A stretch of 64,000 nt of DNA from contig CAVVFO010000001.1 in the NCBI GenBank assembly GCA_963747595.1, positions 186,001-250,000 of the forward strand, given 5' to 3'. Below the pieces are notes generated by a model that worked only from the letters and a program-made list of their open reading frames with translations, made no database searches and was not told where the DNA came from. Positions 37,479 through 45,114 of the stretch are shown piece after piece; within the stretch, counting starts at the first letter, position 1, and each line of letters starts with the position of its first letter. This DNA comes from Oleiagrimonas sp963747595 (GTDB taxonomy: Bacteria; Pseudomonadota; Gammaproteobacteria; Xanthomonadales; Rhodanobacteraceae). The translations under genes and the position numbers were made by a program.

Positions 37479-38270
37479 TCAACTGCCTCCGTCGCCTGGG
37501 TGACGACTTGTCGCCTGCCGAGCAGACGGTTCCTCATAGCATTGCAATCCGGCAGCGCGTGACGTGCCTCCGACATAGCCAAGCTCTCGCCGTGCGGCGG
37601 CGTCGTTCAGGGTGAATTCGCGCCCGATCATGCGCACCATCGAGCGCGAGATCGGTGGGTCGCCGTCGTTCCGCCGGATGGTCCAGAGCGTGTCGAGCAG
37701 CCGGCCAATGGCCGAGGCGAGCCAGTAGGGCATCGAACGCAGCTTGTGCACGGACAGGCCTTGCAAGCCCGCGAGGGAAGCCACGAATTCACGGAAGGTC
37801 TGTCCCTCCTGATCCCTGATGAAGAAGGCGCGACCGCCTGCGCCGCGTTCAAGCGCACACTGGATGGCTTCGACCACATTGTCCACATGGCACGTGGCGA
37901 AGGGGTAGTCGCCGTGGTCGATGAAGGCGAATTGTCCGGATCCGATTGCGTCGGGAAGCGCACGGCTGAACGGATCGCCGGGCCCCCAGATAGCCGGCGG
38001 GCGAAGTGCGATCGTGCGAAACCCGGGTCGGCCGGCGGCCAGGACCCGTTGCTCGGCCCGTGCCTTGCTCGCCAGGTAGGCGCAGAAGTGGTGCGGGAAC
38101 GTCGGCGCGCTTTCATCGGCGTGGCGGACAGGCGTGCCGCCGTCATCCATGACGATCCCAGCCGCGCTGATATAGACGAATGTCTTCGCACCGACGGACT
38201 CGGCCGCCTTCAACAGGGCCTCGGTGCCGTCGACATTGGTGCGGAAGAACGGTGTGCGAGGCCCCCCCTC
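37479..38270 (-). pseudogene. NAD-dependent epimerase/dehydratase (SDR), C-terminal fragment
   Basis: About 263 residues from RTPFFRTNVDGTEALLKAAE to the stop. It has FVYISAAG and the active-site region YLASKARAEQ (YxxxK), plus RPPAIWGPGD, all extended-SDR features. The N-terminal Rossmann motif is missing here and is found at 39902-40141, on the far side of an IS3-family element. The two pieces are in phase, so the insertion alone explains the break. Upstream codons after the junction come from the element. Confidence 0.85.
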
Positions 38271-38328
38271 TGTCACGATAGTTGTCCGCTTCCTTGAACC
38301 ACCAACCCGGGGCGGGCAGGACCTACTC

Positions 38329-38817
38329 GTGACCCGATACAGCCAAGAACTCAAACAGCAGATCGTAAAGAAGATGATGCCACCCAGCAGCCAAAGCGTG
38401 GCCGCCATCAGCCGTGATACCGGCATCTCCGAGCCGACCTTGTACGCTTGGAAAAAGCAGCTGAGAACCGAAGGATACGTCGTGCCCTCCAAACCTTCCG
38501 CCCCGGATCATTGGGATACCAAGACCAAGCTGGCAGCCGTGATCCGCACCGCCACCATGAACGAGGCCGAGCGCTCAGCGTACTGCCGTGAGCACGGCTT
38601 GTACGTGGAACAGCTCGATGCGTGGAAACAGACCTTCGAGGCGATGGATCCGTTGGGGCCGGCCACCAGCAAGGCCGACCTCGCCGCCATGCGCAAGAAG
38701 AACCGAAAGCTGGAAAAAGAACTGCACCGCAAGGACAAGGCGCTGGCTGAAACAGCCGCGCTGCTGACCCTGTCAAAAAAAGCCAGTGCCATCTGGGGCA
38801 CCGACGAGGACGCCTGA
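38329..38817 (+). CDS. IS3-family OrfA (HTH DNA-binding protein)
   Basis: 162 residues from the GTG at 38329, with AGGA seven bases before it; upstream in-frame codons lie outside the element. HTH: SVAAISRDTGISEPTLYAWK. The second half holds a leucine-zipper-like charged helix (KKNRKLEKELHRKDKALAE). Binds the terminal repeats and partners the transposase. It stops 11 bp before orfB, so no overlap-type programmed frameshift is apparent. Confidence 0.87.
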   Translation: MTRYSQELKQQIVKKMMPPSSQSVAAISRDTGISEPTLYAWKKQLRTEGYVVPSKPSAPDHWDTKTKLAAVIRTATMNEAERSAYCREHGLYVEQLDAWKQTFEAMDPLGPATSKADLAAMRKKNRKLEKELHRKDKALAETAALLTLSKKASAIWGTDEDA

Positions 38818-38828
38818 TCCCCGCGTCG

Positions 38829-39878
38829 ATGAAACAGATGGCCATCTCACTGATTGATGACGCCGTGGCGGTCGGCGCACGGCGCCACAAGGCCTGCGAT
38901 GTGCTGGGCATCAGCTGTCGCACGCTGCGCCGCTGGCGAGGCGCCGAGCGCCTTGGTGATGGACGCAAAGGAGCGCCACGCCGCTGTCCTCATGCCCTGA
39001 GCGATGCAGAAAAGCAGCGTATTTTGGACGTGTGCAACAGCACGTCATACAAGAGCTTGCCGCCCTCGCAGATCGTGCCACGACTGGCGGACAAGAACAC
39101 ATATTACGGCTCCGAATCGAGCTTCTACCGGGTGTTGCGCGAGCATGCACAGGACAACCACCGCGGCCGAGCTCACGCCCCGCGCAAGGTTGCCAAGCCC
39201 AAGTCATGGTCCGCCAGCGGCTCCAACCAGGTGTGGTCATGGGACATCACGTATCTGCCCGCCAGCGTGCGCGGTCAGTTCTATCGCCTGTACATGATGA
39301 TGGACATCTACAGCCGCAAGATCGTGGGCTGGGAGGTCCACCATGAAGAATTGGCGGCCCACGCCGCCGAGCTGATGGACAAGGCCTGCCAGCGTCACCG
39401 TGTTGCGCGTGATCAGCTGGTGCTGCACGCCGACAACGGCAGCCCGATGAAGGGCGCGACCATGCTCGCCAAGTTGCAGGAACTGGGCGTCGTACCATCC
39501 TTCAGTCGGCCCTCGGTCAGCAACGACAACCCTTACTCGGAGGCGATCTTCAAGACCCTGAAATACGTCCCGAGCTACCCGAGCAAGCCGTTCCAGAGCA
39601 TCGACGCGGCGCGGCAATGGGTGCAGCGCTTCGTGACTTGGTACAACACCGAGCACCGCCACAGCGGCATCCGCTTCGTCACCCCGCAGCAGCGCCATGA
39701 GGGCGAAGACCACGCCATCCTCAACGCGCGCAAGGCTGTCTACGAGGCGGCCAAGCGGACCATGCCGGCGCGTTGGCGAGGGCGTGCAGTACGCAACTGG
39801 ACCCCGGTGGGCAGCGTCTGGCTCAACCCGGACACGCCCGCCGATGACCTATCTCAAACCGTGCCGCTAGCGGCATGA
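38829..39878 (+). CDS. IS3-family transposase OrfB (DDE integrase)
   Basis: 349 residues. The rve/DDE catalytic core is intact: first Asp in SWDITYLP, second Asp in LHADNGSPMK, Glu in NPYSEAIFKTLKY, with Lys/Arg spacing as in IS3 enzymes. N-terminal HTH_21-like region (CDVLGISCRTLRRWRG, SESSFYRVLREHA). The stop lies 2 bp before the right terminal repeat. The element looks intact and possibly active. Confidence 0.92.
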   Translation: MKQMAISLIDDAVAVGARRHKACDVLGISCRTLRRWRGAERLGDGRKGAPRRCPHALSDAEKQRILDVCNSTSYKSLPPSQIVPRLADKNTYYGSESSFYRVLREHAQDNHRGRAHAPRKVAKPKSWSASGSNQVWSWDITYLPASVRGQFYRLYMMMDIYSRKIVGWEVHHEELAAHAAELMDKACQRHRVARDQLVLHADNGSPMKGATMLAKLQELGVVPSFSRPSVSNDNPYSEAIFKTLKYVPSYPSKPFQSIDAARQWVQRFVTWYNTEHRHSGIRFVTPQQRHEGEDHAILNARKAVYEAAKRTMPARWRGRAVRNWTPVGSVWLNPDTPADDLSQTVPLAA

Positions 39879-39901
39879 AAAAGCGGACAACTTTGTTGAC
39901 A

Positions 39902-40141
39902 ATCACCGGGCCCGGAAAAGCGGAACATCGCCGCCGCATGCACCACCGCGTCAATCGCGGGCACCGCCAGCGGCGCGGCGCTTTCCAGGTCCGCATCGAC
40001 AGGCGTTGCGCCCATGGCCTGCACCTTGGCGCGAGACGACGCGGAGCGTGTGAGGGCGAATATCTGGTGGCCCTCATCCACGAGCTGCGGGATCAGGCGG
40101 CGACCGAGCAGGCCAGTGCCCCCGGTGACGAGAATGTTCAT
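39902..40141 (-). pseudogene. NAD-dependent epimerase/dehydratase (SDR), N-terminal fragment
   Basis: 80 residues beginning MNILVTGGTGLLGRRLIPQL, the GxxGxxG NAD(P)-binding motif of extended SDRs, and ending at VVHAAAMFRFSGPG just before the IS3-type element. Its ATG overlaps the TetR stop (ATGA), so TetR and SDR formed a two-gene operon. Together with 37479-38270 the original protein would be about 343 residues, a normal size. Confidence 0.87.
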
Positions 40142-40713
40142 CGTGATCGGCTTTTCGATTTGGAATTCAGGATGGACCGCAAGGCGCTCTCGCGGATCTG
40201 CTCCAGGACGGTCGATGCGGGAGGCGGCGCCTTGCGTAGCCGAGCCGTGACGTGCAGCAGGGAGGCGGCGTTCGCGGATGCCCACATGAGATCGGCAGCC
40301 GCCTCGACCGTCGGCGCGAGCCGGCCCGCGGCGGCGATGGCCGCGATGCGCTCGATCAGGAGCGCAAAGGCCTGCTCGGCCGCGGGGATTTCCGCGCCGT
40401 CGAGAACGCGGCTCATCATCACCGCGTAGAGGCGCGGGCGCGCCGCCGCGAAGCGCACGTAATCATCCCAGCCCTCGCGCAACGTCGTCACGGGATCGGC
40501 GGATGGGGCAACCGTCTTCTTGCTGTCGAGGAACTGGTCGAAGGCCTCCGCGATCGCCGCGCTCAGAAGCCCGTCGGCGCTGCCGAAGTGATGGTAAAGC
40601 GTCGGCGCGGTGATGCGCGCAATCGCGCAGACTTTGCGCGTCGAGAACTGTGTCTCGCCGTCTTCCTCCAGAACCTTCAAGGCCGCATTGAGCAGAGTGT
40701 GACGGGTATCCAT
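40138..40713 (-). CDS. TetR-family transcriptional regulator
   Basis: 191 residues. HTH: FSTRKVCAIARITAPTLYHHFG. C-terminal domain about 80-185. It is preceded by two perfect palindromic operators lying on its own promoter, so it is surely autoregulated and controls the SDR gene that follows in an ATGA overlap. The -10 box is so close to the ATG that the mRNA is probably leaderless. The SDR partner is broken by an IS, so only self-regulation may remain. Confidence 0.88.
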   Translation of the reverse strand: MDTRHTLLNAALKVLEEDGETQFSTRKVCAIARITAPTLYHHFGSADGLLSAAIAEAFDQFLDSKKTVAPSADPVTTLREGWDDYVRFAAARPRLYAVMMSRVLDGAEIPAAEQAFALLIERIAAIAAAGRLAPTVEAAADLMWASANAASLLHVTARLRKAPPPASTVLEQIRESALRSILNSKSKSRSR

Positions 40714-40719
40714 GCCGCG

Positions 40720-40761
40720 AGTATAGCGGTGCTATACTTGGCGGTCTATAGCGACGCTATA
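40720..40761 (-). promoter_or_regulatory. Promoter with two palindromic TetR operators
   Basis: GTATAGC-GGT-GCTATAC (40721-40737) and TATAGC-GAC-GCTATA (40747-40761) share the core TATAGC-N3-GCTATA with centres 25 bp apart. On the minus strand TAGACC (40748-40743), a 17-base spacer and TATACT (40725-40720) form the promoter; each operator covers one promoter box. The ATG begins 7 bases after the -10 box. Confidence 0.85.
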
Positions 40762-40832
40762 CAAAGCAAAAAGGGAACCGAGGCAATTAAATAAAGATGA
40801 TCTCCTTCCGCTCTGCCGCCCTTGTCTATGGG

Positions 40833-42203
40833 TCAGGCGTAGCCGAACAGCGGCGGAAACACCACCACGACGAAGGCCGCCCACAGGGCGTACACCGGCA
40901 GGTAGCGGGTCTGCCAGCGCTCCAGTGCCGCGAACGGACCGTGCCCGCGCAGGAAGCGCAGGTAGAGCCCGGCGGACCACGCCAGGTTAAGCAGCAGGAT
41001 CAGGTTCTCGCCCAGGGCGGCCACCCGGTTGGGGCTGAAGCCGAATTCGGAGATGCGCGCGGCGATGGCCGACAGCGCCACCGCGTCGGCCAGCAGTGCA
41101 CTGATCACGAGCACCACCCGCAGCACATCGAAGCCGCCCGGCGGCGCGTGGCGGTCGCGCGCGGAAATGGAGTACAGCAGCAGGCAGACCACCAGCACCA
41201 GCAGCAGGTCGAAGGCGATCAGCACGTTGCGCTGGATGGCGACGCCATGGCCCGTCCACAGCCAGGTTCCCAGAAAGGCGATCAGCACGACGGTAAAAAG
41301 CGGCGTGAACAACTGGGTCAGCACTGGCGCCATGTTCTCGATCACGCGCTGCTTGGCCTCCACCAGCCAGGCGGCGACAAGGATGGCTGCGGCTGCGCCG
41401 CAGGGCAGCAGCCATGCCTGGAAAAAGGGTGCGACCTTGATGCCGATGGCCTGGAACATCAGTCCCATGAACGCCATCAGCACGGCGCCGCCCAGGGCGA
41501 TCAGCGTGTAGTAGATGAACAGCTCGCCGGAGAAACGGATGAAGTCCATGCGCCCGGCATCTTCGCGCCAGCGGCCGCCGGCGTAGGCGATGCCCACCAT
41601 CAGCCACAGGGCGATGGGCAGGTGCAGGGCCGTGAGCGCCCCGGTGCTGCCGCCCGGCGTCCAAGGGCCAATGTTGACCAGCACCGCTGCGATCAAGAAC
41701 GGCAACGGCAGCCAGCGCACCGTGGCGGGGGCGAGCCGACGTTTCCATGCGAAGTAAGCGGTCAGCAGCGGCAGGACGAACAGGCCCGCGTTGCGGGTGT
41801 AGACACCGGCGTGGGTGTCGATGGCGATGCCGAACAACGCGGGCAACTTGACGAGGACGGCCGCCAGCACGGCGAGCCCGAAGGCGACGATGGTGTCCCT
41901 GCGTGCCGCGGCCGCGGATTCTCCGGCGTTCCCGGACGACATGACCAGTTGCTTCCACAGGCGCTCCGAGTGCTCGCGCGCGAACTCGCGCGAAAGGGCA
42001 TCCAGGTTGCCCATGCGCTTGACCGCCACCAGGAATGCCTCGTCGGTGGCCAGGCCGGCCTCGGCCAGCCCCGCGATTTGCGCGCGCAAATGGTCCTCCA
42101 GCTCCGCCACGTCCACGGCATGGATGGCCTGCCGATGTCCGAGATAGCTGCGCCACTGGTCGATCTGCTGTTCCAGCGACATCATCCGGTCAGGCGTGGG
42201 CAC
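40833..42203 (-). CDS. Permease-prefix-domain membrane protein
   Basis: About 456 residues. The first 80 residues (EQQIDQWRSYLGHRQAIHAV, then VAELEDHLRAQI) are the soluble helical permease-prefix domain, followed by about ten hydrophobic segments. GTG at 42203 is chosen since GGGGAG stands eight bases upstream; ATG at 42185 is the alternative. Such proteins come paired with PadR regulators, here directly upstream with 1 bp between genes. Function unknown; probably a regulator-coupled membrane stress protein. Confidence 0.83.
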   Translation of the reverse strand: MPTPDRMMSLEQQIDQWRSYLGHRQAIHAVDVAELEDHLRAQIAGLAEAGLATDEAFLVAVKRMGNLDALSREFAREHSERLWKQLVMSSGNAGESAAAARRDTIVAFGLAVLAAVLVKLPALFGIAIDTHAGVYTRNAGLFVLPLLTAYFAWKRRLAPATVRWLPLPFLIAAVLVNIGPWTPGGSTGALTALHLPIALWLMVGIAYAGGRWREDAGRMDFIRFSGELFIYYTLIALGGAVLMAFMGLMFQAIGIKVAPFFQAWLLPCGAAAAILVAAWLVEAKQRVIENMAPVLTQLFTPLFTVVLIAFLGTWLWTGHGVAIQRNVLIAFDLLLVLVVCLLLYSISARDRHAPPGGFDVLRVVLVISALLADAVALSAIAARISEFGFSPNRVAALGENLILLLNLAWSAGLYLRFLRGHGPFAALERWQTRYLPVYALWAAFVVVVFPPLFGYA

Positions 42204-42204
42204 C

Positions 42205-42582
42205 TCACACGCTCCCCGCCAATGGCGCGATGGGGTGACCCGGCGGAGAGGCGGACAGTTCGCGCCACAGGCCGCGCAGCGTGGCATCCACGGTTTCCCA
42301 CTGGGTGCGATCCGCAGCCAGCTGCTCGCGGCCCATGGAGGTGATGCGGTAGTACTTGCGGCGGCGACCGGTCTCGGCCACTTCCCAGCGCGCCTGCACG
42401 TGGCCCAGACGCTCCAGCCGGTGCAGCACGGGATAGAGCATTCCATCCGTCCATTGCATGCGCCCCCCGGAGAGTTCGCGCACGCGCTTGAGGATGGCGT
42501 AGCCGTAGCTGTCCTCCTCGGCCAGGATCGCCAGCACGAGGGGCGTCGAACAGGCGGCCATCAGGTCCTTGTTGATGTCCAT
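42205..42582 (-). CDS. PadR-family transcriptional regulator
   Basis: 125 residues. Winged helix: LAILAEEDSYGYAILKRVREL, then the LYPVLHRLERLGHV recognition region and the wing GRRRKYYRITSMGREQL. Short PadR type (subfamily 2) lacking the long C-terminal dimer helix. Probably represses its own operon with the permease-prefix gene through the palindrome 49 bp upstream. Confidence 0.92.
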   Translation of the reverse strand: MDINKDLMAACSTPLVLAILAEEDSYGYAILKRVRELSGGRMQWTDGMLYPVLHRLERLGHVQARWEVAETGRRRKYYRITSMGREQLAADRTQWETVDATLRGLWRELSASPPGHPIAPLAGSV

Positions 42583-42630
42583 GGATCCTCACCGGGCGCG
42601 TTGCGTCGTGCCGTGAATGCATGGCTGCAC

Positions 42631-42653
42631 TATACATGGAAGTGCAATGTATA
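42631..42653. promoter_or_regulatory. Candidate PadR operator
   Basis: TATACAT (42631-42637), nine bases, then ATGTATA (42647-42653): perfect 7-bp arms in otherwise GC-rich DNA. ATGT/ACAT half-sites are the known PadR pattern. It lies 49-71 bp upstream of the padR start. Confidence 0.6.
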
Positions 42654-42783
42654 CCAGCACTTGTTTTCGCCCCTGGGAGGCCGCGCTGCCCGCAGCCGTC
42701 ATGCGGATATACGCACGATTGCTCCAGGGCGGTGCATCCGCGATTTTCGGGCAGCGGCGGAGGCCGGGCCGCTGCGGATGGCC

Positions 42784-43134
42784 TCAGCCGTCGCCGCCGA
42801 ATTCGGCGTAGGCGCGTACCGCTTCGGCGGCATACATCAACGACGGGCCGCCGCCCATGTAGACGGCCACCGCCAGCGTTTCCATGAAGTGCTCGCGCGG
42901 CACTTGCATGCGGCACAGCGCCTTGACGTGGAAGCCGATGCAGCCGTCGCAGTGGCCGGCAACGCCGATAGCCAGTGCGATCAGTTCCTTGTGCAGTGCG
43001 GGCAGTGCCCCGGGGGCCAGTGCCGCCTTGGCCATGGCCGAGAAGCCGTCCAGCGTGTCGGGCTGTGCGGCACGCAATGTGGCAATGGCCTGGTTGAGGT
43101 CGGCGGTGAGGGTCTTGAATGAAGGTTGCGACAT
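42784..43134 (-). CDS. Carboxymuconolactone decarboxylase/AhpD-like protein
   Basis: 116 residues. The helical AhpD core has C62 and C65 with H69 (GHCDGCIGFHVKAL), the redox C-x2-C-x3-H motif of alkylhydroperoxidase-like members. It could reduce peroxides or act as a thiol carrier. Divergent from the ArsR-DsrE/TlpA/DsbG operon, with which it shares a thiol-redox theme. Confidence 0.9.
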   Translation of the reverse strand: MSQPSFKTLTADLNQAIATLRAAQPDTLDGFSAMAKAALAPGALPALHKELIALAIGVAGHCDGCIGFHVKALCRMQVPREHFMETLAVAVYMGGGPSLMYAAEAVRAYAEFGGDG

Positions 43135-43315
43135 GAGGGCTCCGGCAATGATGGATGTCGTGGTGGGGGGGGGCGATCGCTCGCTCGGGTGGAGGCTCGC
43201 GTGCTGCCCTGCCTGATGGTGCCGGTCATTCTGGCTGTGGCGCGCGGGTGGCGAGGCGACTCAAGTCAAGAAAGGGCATGATCGTGCCCCGTATCGAATC
43301 CGGCGATGGCCTGCT

Positions 43316-43339
43316 ATATTTCAATATTCATTGAAATAT
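43316..43339. promoter_or_regulatory. Perfect palindromic operator before the ArsR-DsrE gene
   Basis: ATATTTCAAT (43316-43325), four bases, ATTGAAATAT (43330-43339): 10-bp perfect arms. The right arm runs into the first in-frame ATG (43338), so a bound repressor would block start-up directly if that ATG is used; the ATG at 43353 is the alternative. Dyad AT-rich sites of this kind are typical of ArsR-family operators. Confidence 0.75.
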
Positions 43340-44252
43340 GAAATATGTGTCCATGAGCGAACGTCCGCCGGTCATTCCGCCGTTGGTGGAGGAGGCGGCC
43401 CGCCTGTTGCGGGCCCTCGGTCATCCGCGCCGCTTATTGATCCTGTGCGCGCTGCACGAGCGCGGCGAGGCATCCGCGGGGCAGCTCGCCGAGTCGCTGC
43501 AGATGGGGTTCTCGTCGCTGTCGCAGCATCTGGCGTGCATGCACGAGGAGCGGCTGCTGAGCCGGCGTCGCGACGGTCGCCATCAGTTCTACCGCATCGC
43601 CGCCACGCCCAACGGCAAGCTGGGCGCGCTGGTCTCGGACATCTGCAGCAGCGATGTGGCCGGCGAAGGATCCCGGGAGCGGGGCGCAGATGGCGCGCAG
43701 GCCTCCGTCGTGCAATGCGTGATCGGAACCGCCCTGGCCCGCGCCGGTGCAGCCACGCCGGCCGCCGCCGATGCCGGCGGCACGACGTGGCCCCGGATCC
43801 GTGCCGCCGGTGCCATCCACGACCTGCCGGATGCGTCCTACCGGCCGGATCCGGCGCAGAGTCCGCGTGCCGTGTTCAGCCTGGGCCGGGCTGCGCCCGC
43901 AGCGGAGCGCATGCATCCGGGACTGATGCGGGTGGCGCGTGCAGTCAATCTTTACGCCGGTGCCGGCGTGCCGGCGCGGCAACTGCAGCTGATGCTGGTG
44001 GTGCAAGGCGACGCCGTGGATGCGTTGCTTGACGATGACGGCTACCGGCAACGCCACGGCGTGGCCAATCCCAATGCCCCCCTGGTGGCGGAACTGACCG
44101 GCGCCGGCGTGGAGGTGGCCGTGTGCGGGCAGACGCTGGCGCAGCGCCGGTACGCCCCCGAGTTGCTGCTGCCGTCCGTGCAGCTGGCGCTGTCCGCGCT
44201 GACCGCCACGATCGAGCTGCAGGGACGCGGCTATGCCCTGGTGATGCTCTGA
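43338..44252 (+). CDS. ArsR-type regulator fused to a DsrE-family domain
   Basis: 304 residues (299 if begun at 43353). Residues 15-95 are an ArsR winged helix (ALGHPRRLLILCALHERGE, SLSQHLACMHEERLLSRRRDG). Residues about 175-304 are a DsrE-like domain (AVFSLGRAAP, VARAVNLYAGAG, NPNAPLVAELTGAG, C263 in VEVAVCGQTLAQR, LQGRGYALV). That form of DsrE usually occurs as a small secreted protein. The linker contains VIGTALARAGAATPAAADA, which reads like a relic signal peptide. A DsrE thiol could let the regulator sense sulfur or redox state. First gene of a three-gene operon. Confidence 0.85.
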   Translation: MKYVSMSERPPVIPPLVEEAARLLRALGHPRRLLILCALHERGEASAGQLAESLQMGFSSLSQHLACMHEERLLSRRRDGRHQFYRIAATPNGKLGALVSDICSSDVAGEGSRERGADGAQASVVQCVIGTALARAGAATPAAADAGGTTWPRIRAAGAIHDLPDASYRPDPAQSPRAVFSLGRAAPAAERMHPGLMRVARAVNLYAGAGVPARQLQLMLVVQGDAVDALLDDDGYRQRHGVANPNAPLVAELTGAGVEVAVCGQTLAQRRYAPELLLPSVQLALSALTATIELQGRGYALVML

Positions 44253-44253
44253 C

Positions 44254-45114
44254 ATGCCGGCCATGCTCGCCCCGGACCGGGGCCTGTCGCTGGGCCCGTT
44301 CCTGTTTCCGGCCGATGTGGTGGTCCTCGTGCTCGCCGTCGCCGCGGCCACCCTGGCGGGCGGCGCACTGCGCCGGCGAGGACATCTCGCGGCGGACGGA
44401 CCGCTGTGGTGGGTGCTGCTCGCCGCGTTGCTGGTGTCCAGGGTGGCGTTTGTGCTGGCGCACCATGCGCAGTACGCCGGGGCGCCGTGGAGCGCGCTGG
44501 ACATTCGCGATCGCGGGTTCGACCGCTGGACGGGGCTTGTCGTCTTCGTTGCCGGCACTCTGTGGCTGTTCTGGCACCGCCCGCCGATGCGCACAACCCT
44601 GGCTGTCACGGCGGGAGCGGGCCTGGCGACATGGCTGGTCGCGACCGTGGCGCTGATGCAACTGGCCGCCGCCACGCGACGGCCGTTGCCCGCACTGACC
44701 CTGCACGACCTGCAGGGACGGCCCGTGCCGCTGCAGCACCTGGTCGGCCGACCGCTGGTGATCAACCTGTGGGCGACATGGTGCGGCCCGTGCCGGCGCG
44801 AGATGCCGGTGCTGGTGCGCGCCCAGCAGCGCGACCGCGGCGTGACGTTCGCCTTTGTCGACCAGGGCGAAGCGCCCGACACTATCCGCGCGTTCCTGCA
44901 GCGCCTGCCCGCACGTCCGTCGCACCTGCTGCTCGACGACGGGCGCGATCTCGCCCGCCACTTCGATGTGCGCGGCTATCCAACCACCCTTTTCGTCGAC
45001 TCACAGGGCCGGGTCCGCGACATTCACGTCGGCGTGCTCTCCCCCGCGACGCTGGCCGATGCATTGCAGCGGATCCGTCCTCCAGCCCCATCCACTCCGG
45101 GAGAAACACAGTGA
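44254..45114 (+). CDS. Membrane-anchored TlpA-type thioredoxin with Lgt-like N-terminus
   Basis: 286 residues. About four membrane helices in residues 15-140, where SRVAFVLAHHAQYAGAPWSA recalls Lgt (prolipoprotein diacylglyceryl transferase) helices. The thioredoxin domain (about 145-275) is periplasmic with active site WCGPC (C177, C180) and a cis-Pro in RGYPTTLF. Likely a disulfide reductase that passes electrons to periplasmic partners. Its ATG follows the ArsR-DsrE stop by 1 bp and its stop overlaps the dsbG GTG. Confidence 0.87.
   Translation: MPAMLAPDRGLSLGPFLFPADVVVLVLAVAAATLAGGALRRRGHLAADGPLWWVLLAALLVSRVAFVLAHHAQYAGAPWSALDIRDRGFDRWTGLVVFVAGTLWLFWHRPPMRTTLAVTAGAGLATWLVATVALMQLAAATRRPLPALTLHDLQGRPVPLQHLVGRPLVINLWATWCGPCRREMPVLVRAQQRDRGVTFAFVDQGEAPDTIRAFLQRLPARPSHLLLDDGRDLARHFDVRGYPTTLFVDSQGRVRDIHVGVLSPATLADALQRIRPPAPSTPGETQ

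Larger units (their letters stand above)
38271..39901 (+). mobile_element. IS3-family insertion sequence, 1631 bp
   Basis: Ends are TGTCA...AGTTGTCCGCTT on the left (38271-38291) and its complement on the right (39881-39901): a 21-bp terminal inverted repeat with three mismatches, starting TG and ending CA as in IS3-type elements. It holds orfA and orfB. Flanking triplets are CTC and ATC, a near-match to a 3-bp target duplication. It interrupts an SDR gene. Confidence 0.88.
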
